Below the pieces are notes generated by a model. The model saw only the letters and a program-made list of their open reading frames with translations. It did no database searches and had not been told where the DNA came from. DNA of 40,903 nt from Chara braunii (taxonomy: Eukaryota; Streptophyta; Charophyceae; Charales; Characeae): NCBI GenBank assembly GCA_003427395.1, contig BFEA01000157.1, positions 2,817,107 to 2,858,009 of the forward strand. Reading direction: 5' to 3'. Shown here piece after piece: positions 8,930 through 19,117 of this stretch; position 1 is the stretch's first letter; each line of letters opens with the position of its first letter. The translations under genes and the position numbers were made by a program.

Positions 8930-10515
8930 CATCACATATGTCACAGCACACCTGAGAAAAGAGTTGAAGAAATTCTCTATGTGGCTCTAAAAGACTAAAA
9001 GAGCAGGAGGTGTACCACCAGTACCTCCACGTTTTTAGGCCGTTAACGCGGTGGCTGAATCAGTGTGCCGCGCGGGTCCATATGCATTTGCATCAGAGCC
9101 TCCCTGGAGGGGACCTAAGACCCCCTGGGGTACTGGTGTTTTTTTTCAAACAGCCCGAGGCGAGCTGACCCTCACTTGATCTATCCACGCTTCGAAGACG
9201 AAAGTTCCACACAGACCCTAGAGGGGCAAAATGCCTTTCGGCCTTCACAATGTCATCCACCAGGCATTTATATGGCCTGTCCTTTTGAAGAAACAGATAC
9301 TAGGTACATACCCTCTTCTTGGTGCTGCTTATAATAGTCTCTTCTTGGTGCTGCTTATAATAGTTGTAGGACGGACTAGTGCACAAACAGCCATGCGAGT
9401 CTGCCAGCTTTTGAAGACTATACTTCTTCAGAAGGACTATCCTCCCCTCCAACAGTTCATACTTCATAGTTTCTCTCTCCTGGTTTTAACTTGGGCTCTG
9501 CAACCTCCAAGTAGCCCATCCCTAGCTAGAAAAGACAACTTGTGTCTTATCTTCCCTTCCTCATAGGAGAAGGTGCACACAACCCTCTTGATGCATTCCT
9601 ACAACCATCTCTTAAAATAAATCGAGCAAGCTCACAGGTCGCCTTGGGTGCTTGTTGGCCAAGGTAAACTACAGGTGCGCCAGATGCTTGCCTGCCTTCC
9701 CCCTCTTCCTTCCACCTTCCCGCTTCCCTTTGTGTGAGTTCGTCCTCTGCTGTTTGGTTGCTGTTGCTCGGTGAGCTTGCCCTGAGTTCTTGATCTTAAA
9801 CCACCTGCATCTGATTGCTGTTTCCGCCATGATGGTCAGTTGGTCTCTTCGTCCAAACATTGTAACCGTTGATCGCAACAACGCTTCCAGATCGCCCACA
9901 GTGTGACCGTCATCAGCAGCAGGAACGAAACTCTTGAGGGTCCTTTTAGGTATGGGGGAATTCAGATGGCCAGGAGGATTGTAAAGAGGGAAGTGGGGGG
10001 AGGGATCGTGAAGCGAGAGCCACAGCTTGGTGATCGAACCCCTGTTTCTAACAACACTATTTTATTTTCAGGGGTTCAAGAGCATGTGTGGCAAAGACAC
10101 TACTCTCAAATTCATCAAATTTGAGAGTAGTGTGACCAGGCCCTTTCTCTATGGAGGATTCTTTTTATGAGGGGGGTCATTGGCAATAGAAAAAACAGTG
10201 TTTTTTTTTAACTTCGTTTTCTTGTTTAAACCTTGCCCAATCTATACAATTCTGTGAGACTGCACTCTGGTTGGGAGAGTGATGCCGCCATCTAACAGTC
10301 AAGAGAGTTGTGTTTTCTTGGGGCGTCTCATCACACGCTTGCACAAATTGGCAGAAGGCCAAAAAAAGGTGAAAAAGTGGAAGGCTAGGGCCTCGCTCCA
10401 CCACCTGACAAAAAATGCAAAGGATATCTTTCCACCAAACCATTTGTGTAAAACGGGGAGTCTATCTGAGGTAGATGGTGGGAAGGTTTGTGAAACCTTT
10501 TTTTTTCCCGGTCTT
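8930..10515. other. Intronic stretch without a recognised gene
   Basis: This lies within the intron between exons 3 and 4. It holds a 26-bp direct duplication (9313-9338 and 9339-9364) and a hairpin at 10098-10132. A plus-strand open frame at 9231-9566 is also present, with no family resemblance I trust. I see no splice sites or codon pattern that would make a gene here. Confidence 0.5.
10098..10132. repeat. Perfect 15-bp hairpin
   Basis: CACTACTCTCAAATT at 10098-10112 is followed, after a five-base spacer, by its exact complement at 10118-10132. There is no T run immediately after it, so it does not look like a pol III or bacterial terminator. Confidence 0.85.
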
Positions 10516-11374
10516 TGAAACGGTTTTCACCTTTTGCAGTAGTAGATGCAGACCCCAGGGCTCGATCCCTAGCCCTTACCCTACTGGTGTACAGTATCTG
10601 TGTTGACCCCAAGGCTTGAACCCACGACCTGTGTATTTGTAACAGCTAGTAGACTGTCGTAGGGTCCGTAGGTAGCAGGGGTTCGATCTGTAGGTCTGTC
10701 GAATAGAAGTCTTAGTGAAGTCTAGAAGTCTTAGCTGTAGCCTTCTAGAAGGTCGGCAAGTGGGCAAGTGGGCAAGTGGTGAGCCAAGTGGTGGACTAAC
10801 TGCAGTACGATCTCAGTATGACCTCGGTAGGATAGCAGTGAGTCCCCACTCAGTCAGCAGGAAGGTCCAGTCAGTCCCAGTCCAGTCCAGCAAGTACCAC
10901 GAGGGACTGTGAGTACCATGGGCCGATGGCAAAGGGCAGACCAACGAGTTAGAAGTATAAATCAAGAGGCAGCGCCCAGCCATTTTCATTCCTGCGTGAG
11001 CCATGCGGAAGCGCTGCCACAGCGACTTGTGCAAGGACGTCTGCAGTGAGCCCGGAGCTGAAGTGGGCAAGAGAGAAGGAGCGTAGCATAGCGATAGGGT
11101 AGTTGCGGCCATAGCCGCCATAGCTGTACTAAGTGTTCAGTGTGTGTGTGTGTGAGCGTTCAGAGAGACGCGTGTGGGATATCCAGGGTGATCCGGGGTA
11201 TGTGAACAGAGAGTTGTTTGGGCGCTGAGTCGTCATAGCCATCGAAAGTGAACTTGTATCTGGACTGTGTTTTCGGCGACCATATCTCTGAGTTCTGTGT
11301 GGGCGCTTGTCGCCAGTTTGCTGTGCGCCTGTTTGCATACATGTAAAGTGTGAATGAAAGCAAGTCTGATTGCA
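10516..11374 (+). mobile_element. Solo LTR of the tRNA-iMet-primed retrotransposon family
   Basis: An 859-bp segment starts TGAAACGG and ends TTGCA. It is colinear with the LTR at 36947-37938 over the start (GAAACGGTTTTCACC), a middle block (GACCTGTGT and GGGGTTYGATCTGTAGG) and the promoter block. The direct repeat TCTT(T) lies on both sides (10512-10516 and 11375-11379), the size expected for LTR-element integration. No PBS or internal region follows, so it is a solo LTR left by recombination. It lies within the intron between exons 3 and 4 of the minus-strand gene. Confidence 0.8.
10956..10961 (+). promoter_or_regulatory. TATA box of the solo LTR
   Basis: TATAAA sits in GAAGTATAAATCAAGAGGC, which is conserved exactly in the other LTR at 37496-37514 even though the LTRs differ widely elsewhere. 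This points to the LTR promoter core. Confidence 0.7.
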
Positions 11375-11762
11375 TCTTTGTCGAACTCCGTCCTTTCTGG
11401 ATGTGCCCGAGTCATCCCTCTTCCCAAAGCCGTTCTCCTTTTTTTTTCCATATAAATGAGGCTCCTTCTATTCTGGGGAGCGTCCGTCGGGTTCCTACTC
11501 CACCAGCAGGTCAAGAATATGAAGGCTATACTTCAAAACGGTTCCCCACATTTTTACGGCCCGGTATCAACCGACGCAAAAAAAAAAAGAAAAAAAGAAA
11601 ATGGCGCTCGTACGGGGCAGGTGCGGTGCACTACAGCACATCCCGCACTTGCAAGTATAGCTTATGCCACTTTATGGGCTTTTTACACGTCTTGGTTGAA
11701 GGAGGGGGAAGATGTGTCGCCAGAATGAAAAGCATATATGCAACCCAACCAACCACTCTCAC

Positions 11763-11938
11763 CTCAACGCTGTCATTTGGAGATACAATGCGAACAGTCA
11801 AGAATGGTGACTCGAAGAAGTTGCTCCCTATAACCGTTATGTCCAATCCCTTCATTGGACTTCGTGGAATATCGTAATTTGCATTCTCGAAGTTGTGAGG
11901 ATGCTTTCTGGCAGGTCCTCCGAGCACAAATATCGGAT
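11763..11938 (-). CDS. Exon 3 of the LamG/IPT gene (IPT/TIG first half)
   Basis: The exon starts after a pyrimidine-rich acceptor ending in GACAG (next to 11938) and ends at donor GTGAGA (11762-11757). It encodes about 58 residues with GLDITVIGSNFFESPFLTVR, which is the opening strand pair of an IPT/TIG domain (I-V-G-NF followed by L-V). Exon 4 then supplies the remaining strands. Entry phase 1 completes a GAT codon with the last base of exon 2, and the exit phase is 0. Upstream residues (PIFVLGGPARKHPHNF) form the link from the LamG-like domain. It is flanked on both sides by retroelement insertions. Confidence 0.75.
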
Positions 11939-11988
11939 CTGTCAAACACGGAAAAATGCAACAAATTCAGCCTTAGAGTGTAAATACC

Positions 11989-12098
11989 TGACAGGTGTGA
12001 GGGGTGGTACATCAATCAGGCAAAATTCTATGAATCCCCCCCGGAGGCGGCCATGTGCGGCCTAGGCCGCGACCCCGCGGCCATGGCCGCAGTCCGCG

Positions 12099-12136
<38 letters not shown>

Positions 12137-12771
12137 ATTCTGAAAAAAAATAATGTTATGCAGAAAAATATACTGGACAACTTTTGCCTTGTAGTCATAT
12201 CCAAAAAAAATACTGAATTTAAAATAAAACATATTAGTTTCATAGTTTTTTCTTGAAAAAAAAAACAAACAGCTTTTGCGGCTTTTGCCACAGGAAAATA
12301 AATTTTCGAATTTTTAAAATTCGAAGACGAAGTCAAAAAATAAAATAAAAAATTGCGCAATTTAGGTCTCGAAAAGATCTACAACCCCATATTTTTTGTT
12401 TTTGTTTTTTTGAGAATTTTTTAAAGTCTAAAAAAATTCCTGAAAGTCACGGCCGCACCCAACCACGGCCGGAGCCGCGGCGGCCGTGATCACGGGCGCC
12501 CTCCGAGCTCGACCCGGCGGACGCGTCCGCGGGTGTTTCGTAGGCAAAGTTACGCCAATCAGGCTAACTTAGGCAGGGGTGAGGGGTGATACATCCTTCC
12601 GGAAGTAACCAATGCTGTCCTTCGGGCCTTCCTACCATAAATGAGAGAAGTGTGTGTGAGTACTTATTGTAATTCCTGTTGACTTGCCGGGGGAATAGGA
12701 ACCGGACTGATGCTCCCCAGAATGGAAAAGGAGCCACAACCTTAAGGTTCTGTTTTTGGTATAAAAAAAAA
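11989..12771 (+). mobile_element. LINE-F, short 3'-end copy with a nested insert
   Basis: The segment is bounded by a perfect 14-bp target-site duplication AGAGTGTAAATACC (11975-11988 and 12772-12785). Its right end (12565-12771) is the family 3' unit with a short A tail (GGAATAGGAACCGGACTGAT, then GGTTCTG and the A run). Its left end repeats GGTGTGAGGGGTGGTACATC. A 534-bp element interrupts it. Only the 3' UTR is present, as in a severely 5'-truncated LINE insertion. It sits in the intron just upstream of exon 3. Confidence 0.75.
12022..12555. mobile_element. 534-bp insertion with 9-bp target duplication (MULE-like?)
   Basis: CAATCAGGC occurs on both sides (12013-12021 and 12556-12564) inside the LINE-F 3' UTR, and a 9-bp duplication is typical of Mutator-like elements. 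Near the ends, CTATGAATCCCCCCCGGA on the left resembles the complement of the right end, CTACGAAACACCCGCGGA, as an imperfect terminal inverted repeat. The element has GC-rich arms (GCGGCC words) around an A-rich core with a 30-A run and no ORF, so it would be non-autonomous. Confidence 0.45.
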
Positions 12772-12802
12772 AGAGTGTAAATACCAAATGTATGTACGTA
12801 TG

Positions 12803-13236
12803 TATGTAAGCATATGACCAACCACGAGCTGACCACAAGGATCGAATGCGCGACCTCCCGCTCGGGAGGTAAACACTCAACCAAACGGCTACGCGGACTC
12901 GGGTGAAAGTTAAGCCCGAAGATGAGCACTTAACTCCACCCCAGCACCGGTACTCGTTTTTCCCCCGCGACCCGGTGTACCCAGTCACACACACCCTCAA
13001 CACAGGCCTCGACGCAGCCACCAACACATGTACAATCTCATGCACGGTTGCTGCGCTAGTCAGTATGTAAGCATATGACCATCCACGAGTCGACCACAAG
13101 GATCGAACGCGCAACCTCCCGCTCGAGAGGTAACAATCAACCAAACGGAGAAGTGGACCCAAGATGAGCACTGAACCCCACCCCGGCACGGGCACTCGTT
13201 TTTCCCGGCGACCCGGTGTACCCAGTCACACACATC
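12803..13236 (-). mobile_element. Two tandem tRNA-derived SINE-like repeats
   Basis: Two direct copies (12803-13062 and 13063-13236) share GTATGTAAGCATATGACCA, the tRNA-like core and CCGGTGTACCCAGTCACACACA. Each minus-strand core has an A-box-like GTTTGGTTGA, a stem CCTCCCG/CGGGAGG (one mismatch in the second copy) in the anticodon position, and a B-box GCGTTCGATCC or GCATTCGATCC. The cores are at about 12836-12900 and 13094-13160. No full cloverleaf forms. I read these as one SINE family duplicated in tandem. Confidence 0.65.
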
Positions 13237-13284
13237 CCGACATTCTTAGGAAAGTCAGAATTTTGGGGTCTTGGCCCAAACAAT

Positions 13285-14130
13285 CTTCAGAATGGATACG
13301 GCAATTCAGGGTTTGACATTTGACCCAGCAGAATGGGCCTGGACACTAGGAAGAAGCAAACATTTCAAAACAAACACCCACATCCATGATTATTCAGTCA
13401 AACTCGCCTACACTCTACTCCTCAAGACTAAGGATCCAGATCCTATTTGGAATGAACAGGAAGATAACGCCGTGGTCCATCTGGAAGAAGAGGTGTTGCA
13501 GAACCATTGAAGGTCTTTCAACTCCAAGGGAGAAGGTCTGGGCGGAGACAAGGACCTTGATTCAGGCAGAGATTTTATGCAAGTGGCACAAAACCAGACT
13601 TTCTTTGCCAGATGACGTGGACCAACAGCGGAGAATTCATTCACCAAGGTTTGGTTGGCAGGTGGCAAAGTGGCAGAGATAAAGGACTCCCACATACGGT
13701 GGAAGGACTGGCACAACTCGGAAGTGGGGGGGAGAAGGCTCAGATGTCAGCCAACAGATGGACAAGTCCTGCAACATGCTACATAATCTTCAAGGGCAAA
13801 ATCTCAGATTGCGAGTTCCCTTAGCTTCTTATCTTTCTTGTTCTTCAGGCAAATTTGGCAGGTTCAGACAATGGACCTGAGAGGAAAGCTAGATGAAAGG
13901 CAAGCTGACAGTCAATCCTCCGGTATCAGAGCAATCAACGCTGGTAGGGGATCCTTCGGCCAGTCGGTGGGAAGCGTGAGGGTGTATATGATGTCATATT
14001 TCATTCTGACTTTCCGCTGGAATAGGAACCGGACTGACTCTCTCCAGAATGGTCATGGAGCCAGAACCCTAAGGACCTGTTTTATCAACAAAACAAAGAA
14101 AAAAACAAAAAGAAAGGTCGTTTGGAAGGG
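13285..14130 (+). mobile_element. LINE-C, internally deleted LINE copy
   Basis: The plus-strand frame 13271-13510 encodes LTFDPAEWAW, then IHDYSVKLAYTLLL, then DPDPIWNE, matching the ORF2 segment just before the zinc knuckle in LINE-B and LINE-D. After about 13455 it jumps straight to PWSIWKKRCCRTIEG (in another frame), a segment that lies beyond the zinc knuckle. The knuckle region has therefore been deleted. The family 3' UTR follows (13855-14090, with CAATCCTCC and GGGGATCCTTCGG as in LINE-B), ending in an A-rich tail. No clear target duplication was found. Confidence 0.7.
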
Positions 14131-14979
14131 GAACCAATGGACCCGTACCGAGCCTTGCCCCCAGTTTACTGCAACCGCCTATCAAAGAGGATCCTTTAAC
14201 TCATGGAGCCTGTTCATGACGCCACAGCTCCCCTATCCAGGTCTTCTCCTTTAAGCCACCGGTAAGTTTCCCAGCCATTTCTTCAAAGTTGTGGCTTGCA
14301 TGCTGCGGCATTTTTGGGGGCTCGGCTGCCAGAGCAAAATTGCTCGCGGCGCAGCACCGGCCAAAATGAGGACCATGCCGTGTCGTTTTTTTTGGGCCCA
14401 CAATGCATTTCCAAGCCCGCAGAAAAGTGCTGAACCCCAAACTTGCTTCTCGCAGTTCCGAACCTACTCCCCTATTTCCAAACCACTCCACCGTTCCAAG
14501 CCTGAGTCTATCCTCCCTACCTGCTATTCTAGTCAATTCCTCTGCCACTCAGAATATATCTTTCCTACCTGAGGTTATGAGCCTTCTCCGCTAACCGTGC
14601 TCCGACATTCTTGAATTACTGCACTGTTTGGACATAGTGGGATAGTCCCTTATGTAAAGCCTTTGCCCGCTATTCAAAATGTGGTCCTTTCTTGCCTTTC
14701 CTGCTCAACCGTTGTGGATCTATCTCGGGGGCTATGAGGGTGTTGGGGGGCGGTTTGGGGGAGTTGTGGGGGCGCGGGGGGGGGTATTTGGAGCGGGTAT
14801 GGGTGTTGGTGGGGTTAGAGATTCCCCAAAAAAAATAAAAAAAATAAAATATTATTATTATGATTTTTTTGCAGACGCTGACGACCCCCGACTGGTAGGT
14901 GCTGACCAGCCTTGGGTGAGAAACACATGCAACTGAGCTTACACATCTGCAACCGAGCTTTGCAGAAAAATGCACGCTA
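14130..14979. other. Stretch without genes; contains a G-rich tract
   Basis: This intronic stretch contains no recognised gene. At 14727-14815 the plus strand has runs of four to nine G separated by short loops and could form G-quadruplexes. It is followed by A/T-rich tracts to 14869. The rest shows short open frames only. Confidence 0.5.
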
Positions 14980-15051
14980 CGCCGTTGCCGGGGATCGAAC
15001 CCGGGTTTCCTGCGTGACAGGCAGGGATACTTACCACTATACTACAACGAC
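14980..15051 (-). tRNA. tRNA-Asp (anticodon GTC)
   Basis: The 72-nt minus-strand sequence folds as a full cloverleaf. The 7-bp acceptor stem is GTCGTTG/CAACGGC with one G-T pair. The D arm begins TAGTATAGTGG, the anticodon arm is CCTGC-CTGTCAC-GCAGG with anticodon GTC, and the T arm contains GGTTCGATCCC. It closely matches plant tRNA-Asp as I know it. A run of five T on the minus strand (14970-14966), about 10 nt after the gene, is a pol III terminator. It lies in the intron between exons 2 and 3 of the LamG/IPT gene, on the same strand. No SINE tail follows, so I call it a genuine tRNA gene. Confidence 0.9.
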
Positions 15052-15309
15052 TTTGGTGAGCAAACCACATTGAATACCTCAAAAGAAATTGTGGAAACTC
15101 GTGGAATCTGGCCAATACCACAACGCTTGGGGCTTTCAAAAAAAAAAAAACTTGGATCCAAATATTCCAAATGCCAACACTCACCGGCCAAGCCTCAGAG
15201 TTCCACGTCCAGTACACACCATGGACTAAGGTTCAGACAGCCAAATCCACCATCATTCCCTTAGCATAACAATCTTGCAAGGACAGATCCCAGGAAGTAC
15301 ACCAGCTGG

Positions 15310-15441
15310 CCCTTAATTCTCCAGTCATGTTGATCAAACTTGCCATGCACCTCATGTATCCACCGGTCGATCTTGCCCTTAATTCTCCAGTCATGTTGAT
15401 CAAACTTGCCATGCACCTCATGTATCCACCGGTCGATCTTC
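15310..15441. repeat. 66-bp direct tandem duplication
   Basis: Two consecutive 66-bp units are almost identical (15310-15375 and 15376-15441). On the minus strand the unit is open and encodes a 22-residue repeat beginning KIDRWIHEVHG and ending DWRIKG, so the duplication keeps the frame. It may be part of a decayed protein-coding element, which I do not recognise. Confidence 0.85.
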
Positions 15442-15685
15442 GTCATTCTTAAACCACCAGTTCACACGACCCTAATTGACAGAGCTACCTTCCAGGGTTG
15501 GCGAGCCTGCAACTGCAGCTCTTCAAAGTGACCTGCGGCTTTTGCTACCGGCCCATGCCCGAATCGAAAAGCTCTTAACGCCTATACTGGTAAGAGCAGC
15601 ACTCTGCCTCCGGTGACCTGGTGGTTAAAAAAAAAAAAAAAAGTCTATTGTGGGAACTACTGCAGGTGCCAGACAGGCTCCATTC

Positions 15686-15735
15686 CAGTGGTCGGAGCTG
15701 CACCTGCTAGGAATCGGGTCCAGCGTCCCATTACA
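15686..15735 (+). repeat. Core shared with the insert at 2981-3324
   Basis: GGAGCTGCACCTGCT, a short variable stretch and CGGGTCCAGCGTCCC match 3090-3124 closely, and flanking GGCTCCA is also shared. An A run precedes it at 15627-15643. It marks a second member of that dispersed family. The remaining sequence from 15442 to 16100 shows no gene. Confidence 0.55.
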
Positions 15736-16109
15736 GATTAGATTTAGACTTCGAAACAAAGACAGGTTCGTGCTTGAAGTTTCTCAGGGCCCAGTAGGCT
15801 TCCGTTTGGGCCTGTGGGCTTTGACTGTTTTCGATCATTGGAAGTCTGTTTCTCTCTGCATCTGCTGGATCCTCAAATCTGTGGCTCATTGCCAATAGCC
15901 TCGTTTGTGCTTAGAGTTCGGTAGTATACAGACTGAGGCTCTAGCTTTCTCTGCCTCTTTGCTACTTTGGCACTCTTGCCAGACAAGTAACAGCTCCTCA
16001 GAAGTGACGAGTTGGGGTAAAACCCTCATTAAGAATTCGTTCATCATATTTTTGATGCTTGGTAAGACTAGAGTTGCTCTACTTTCAGCCCTGTTGGGAG
16101 GGGGGGGGG

Positions 16110-16161
16110 NNNNNNNNNNNNNNNNNNNNNNNNNNNNNNNNNNNNNNNNNNNNNNNNNNNN
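16110..16161. other. Assembly gap (52 N) between a G run and (GA)n
   Basis: The gap is bounded by ten G bases on the left and a GA microsatellite (16162-16182) on the right, both typical causes of read drop-out. The true length is unknown. Confidence 1.
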
Positions 16162-16748
16162 GAGAGAGAGAGAGAGAGAGAGACAGTGAGAACTTGCTGT
16201 TCACTGCATGGTTTCTTGAGCCGATTGTGGCATGTTGCTCAGGAAGGCAGGGCCTCCAATTCTTCATCACATTTTCTGGTTTCAGCAGTTATTTTGGATG
16301 TCTGTTCAAGTCCGACTTCCTGTGGAGTTGCAATCAAGTGTAAGTGAGATGTTGGATGGAACTACTTGAGGTTCATGAAATTCGTAACAGATATAGTGTT
16401 GCCTTCGATAAGTGCAGAATCTGCAGACCTTTCCTTGTGAACTTTGAGCTCGTGGCGCAGCGCTTAATTTCAAAATGGTCACCTTTTTTTTTTTTTTTTT
16501 TTTTAATGGTTTCATGCTGACACCTGCGGGTGTACTGGTGCTCTTTTTTTTTTTAACAGAACCTCTTGGTTCTGGCCCCTGCCATTCTGGGGAGCAACAG
16601 TCCGGTTCCTATTCCCCCGGCAAGTCAAATATAAATACAATGAAAACACACTCACGCTCCCCCCCATTATGGTTGAGAGGTCCGAGTGGACAGCATTGAT
16701 TACTTCCTTAAGGGAAGGATATACCACCCCTCACCCCTGCCTAAGTTA

Positions 16749-16918
16749 GCCTATATCCACTATCAAGTGATCCTCTGCGACGCCTAGCTTCTAGCTCTTT
16801 CCACTGAGTGCTGTCTGATAAACCTGAATGCTAGCCTATATCAACTATCTTCTGATCCTCTGAGACGCCTAGCTCCTAGATCTTTCCACTGAGTACTGTC
16901 TTATAAACCTGAATGCTA
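16749..16918. repeat. 85-bp tandem duplication in the LINE-G 3' UTR
   Basis: Two units of 85 bp (16749-16833 and 16834-16918), each beginning GCCTATATC and ending CTGAATGCTA, differ at a handful of positions. Confidence 0.85.
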
Positions 16919-17431
16919 GGACTAATATTTGGGGCTGGCTTCTAAGGGAATGTTTAGTAATTGCTGAAAACCTTGCATGAACTTGCTTACTTCTTAATCT
17001 CTGTTGGATTTATCGTCTAACGTCCTCCCTCCCTCTCCATTATTATGCTGCCAGGTATTCTCTATTTGGGTACTCGAACTCCTAACTGCATTGCTATTTC
17101 TGCCTTTATCGTTTTCTTAAACCTTATCCCCTAGGCTTATCAGGCCATCTGTTGTACGCATTTTAAAGTTTTATCCTATCCTTAAGGGTAATATCGTAAA
17201 GCATACTGTTGTGTTCATTCTGCTTAAGCCCGAGATTTGGTCCGAGACTTGCTTTCCCTAGTTACTCCTGTCTTTTCTCGTCACTAGCTCTAATGCTTCG
17301 ACGGTCTTTTTGAACATTACTCCTAAAGCCCTTAACCCTAACTTCTTCGCTTATTCCTCTCTTCTAGGTTCTGGCTACTAGTTCAGGTTATAACTATGCC
17401 CTAACTTCCTCCTTGCCTTGACGTGTAGGTG

Positions 17432-18082
17432 TCATATAGTGGGTGCTGATATTGTTTTGTCTGTCTCATTTATGAGAGACTGTGGTGGCCCTACTCTTAT
17501 TACCTCGCCCTTATTGATATATCCGTAAGGTGAGTTCTGCTTCCAGGGGCGTCCATCTCCTGCCTCCTTAGATGAGTATGTACTATGTCGCCATTGAAAG
17601 AAGTGGAGTCTGTCCTGTTTTATTTCGGCAATCCTGCCTTCTCCTAACTGATGTTTTACGAAAGCTTCTATTATTTTGTCCTCGTTAGCAATATTTGTTT
17701 CTATTTTCCTGCAGGTTCTTTTCCACCGTCCTCTATATTCGACCTCTACTATTTGCAAGGCTGCTTCCCAAGCTTCTTGGGGTGCTATAGTTGAGTGGTC
17801 AAGCGTTTCTTGGCATCTGCGCTTCCAAATCATCCATAAGGTCGCCAGTCTTAGAATTTGGAAGAAGGAGACGCCGAATCCCTGCCATGCCTTGTCAGTG
17901 TGTAATCCCAGTAAGAGAGAGATTCGATCTGACGGCCTTGCTTTGCCAGTGATTGAGAGCCAAAGCCGGAAGGCTTGTGTCCATAACTGTTTGGCTTTCT
18001 GGCATTCAAGCAAACAGTGTTCGATATCTTCTGTCAGTCCCTCCTGGCAAATGGAACATAGTTCTTGCATTGGGGATTGCAA
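17432..18082 (-). pseudogene. LINE-G ORF2 C-terminus with zinc knuckle
   Basis: A 216-codon open frame on the minus strand begins within ELCSICQEGLTEDIEHCLLEC, the zinc-binding motif C-x2-C...H-x4-C found after the RT in plant LINEs (zf-RVT type). It continues with FFQILRLATLWMIWKRRCQE, a segment shared with the other LINE copies in this window. No stop interrupts it, which makes it the best-preserved C-terminus here. The N-terminal part (endonuclease and RT) was never copied, so it cannot be active. Confidence 0.8.
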
Positions 18083-18105
18083 CTGTGCGTTTTTGAAATG
18101 GTCAC

Positions 18106-19117
18106 ATGTTTTTAATAAGCGAAGAGATTTAGACAGACAGGAAGGAAACCTTTGGGGATGAAGAAGAGAAACAAAGAAGTGAAGGGACAGCCGACTTCAT
18201 CTGTTGCTGATGATGTTCACACACACTTGATGGTGCATGATCTGAGGAAGAGTTTTTCGGTTGACACTTGAAAGTTATTCATTACTACAATTGTTCAGCT
18301 ATTCGCTTGTTTCTGGTTGTTCTAGTTTGGTTGCTGTTGCACATGCCATCGATACATGGGTTGGCGGGCGGAGTGGGCCCAGACATCCGTATCCTGCTGT
18401 TGTGGGCGGTCAAGAGAAGCATGAAGCTTTTGTTGAGACAATCTCAGACTACTATCCATAGTTTTCAAACAGGTGAGTATGGACTGTTGTCAACATCTGT
18501 GCACGACATCAATACGATGATTGCTACTTCAAGGTATTTTACTATTTTGGTGAAGCATATAATTTTTTCTCAAGGCACATCCTCCATGCAGTTGTGCTGA
18601 CTTTGATGACCGACCCAGAGGTGTTTCTGGTCACACCAGCTGTAGATCGTCTGAATTGGAGGGAATTTTGACAGGCTAAATTGCCAGTACCCTCCCCAGG
18701 CAACTTGAGAATCGAAACCGACTCAATCCGAAGATTTCGGATGAGCAGTGCTACCGGAGCCAAAAGGCCAGGAGAACCAGCCAAAAAAGAAACGAAGTGC
18801 ACCGCTGGCGATTCGTTTTTTCTTTGATGCGCAGTGCAAATCTGTGTCTGGGAAAAGAGGCTCAGAGGAGCGTGGGGTTAAGTAATAGTAGAAATAGCCC
18901 TTTTCCAGATAAAGGTAGTAGAATTTCTACAGTAAGAAGCTCGATTATTTATGTTTTTTCTTCGTCTTGAATCTTGATACAACGTCGAGATTCCTATACC
19001 TACTTGCAGGCGTTGTGTTGGAATGATGTATTCTCTTAAGGTCAGTCCACCAGTTGAAACTCAGATTTCAAGGAATGGTTTACATGGCCATTGATTTGGG
19101 GGGAAAAAAAAAACAAA
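18106..19117. other. Intronic stretch without a recognised gene
   Basis: No gene was found. At 18690-18760 the minus strand has a weak tRNA-like arrangement (TGGCTCCGGTAGCA, then the 7-bp stem ATCCGAA/TTCGGAT, then GTTTCGATTCTC). It could be the head of a decayed SINE, but the T arm does not pair. Confidence 0.35.

Larger units (their letters stand above)
16483..18095 (-). mobile_element. LINE-G with apparent 3' transduction
   Basis: The minus-strand copy is truncated at its 5' end at 18095 and keeps the ORF2 C-terminus, the 3' UTR and the family 3' unit (16543-16750). AAATGGTCAC flanks it at 16473-16482 and 18096-18105. Downstream of its first poly-A (T run at 16543-16554) are about 38 unrelated bases and then a second poly-A of 21 bases (16484-16504) against the target duplication. 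That is the hallmark of a LINE transcript that read into flanking DNA and was retroposed. It is in the intron between exons 2 and 3. Confidence 0.75.

Noticed and set aside
9231-9566. A plus-strand frame beginning MPFGLHN, recalling the MPFGLTNAP motif of LTR-element RTs
   Set aside because: Neither the residues before nor those after fit an RT palm, and no other RT motif follows.
12803-13236. Direct repeats as a CRISPR-like array
   Set aside because: There are only two long units, each with a tRNA-like core; spacing and length fit SINEs.
18690-18760. tRNA-like structure on the minus strand
   Set aside because: The stem in the anticodon position is good, but the T arm does not pair and the acceptor stem is absent; at most a decayed SINE head.
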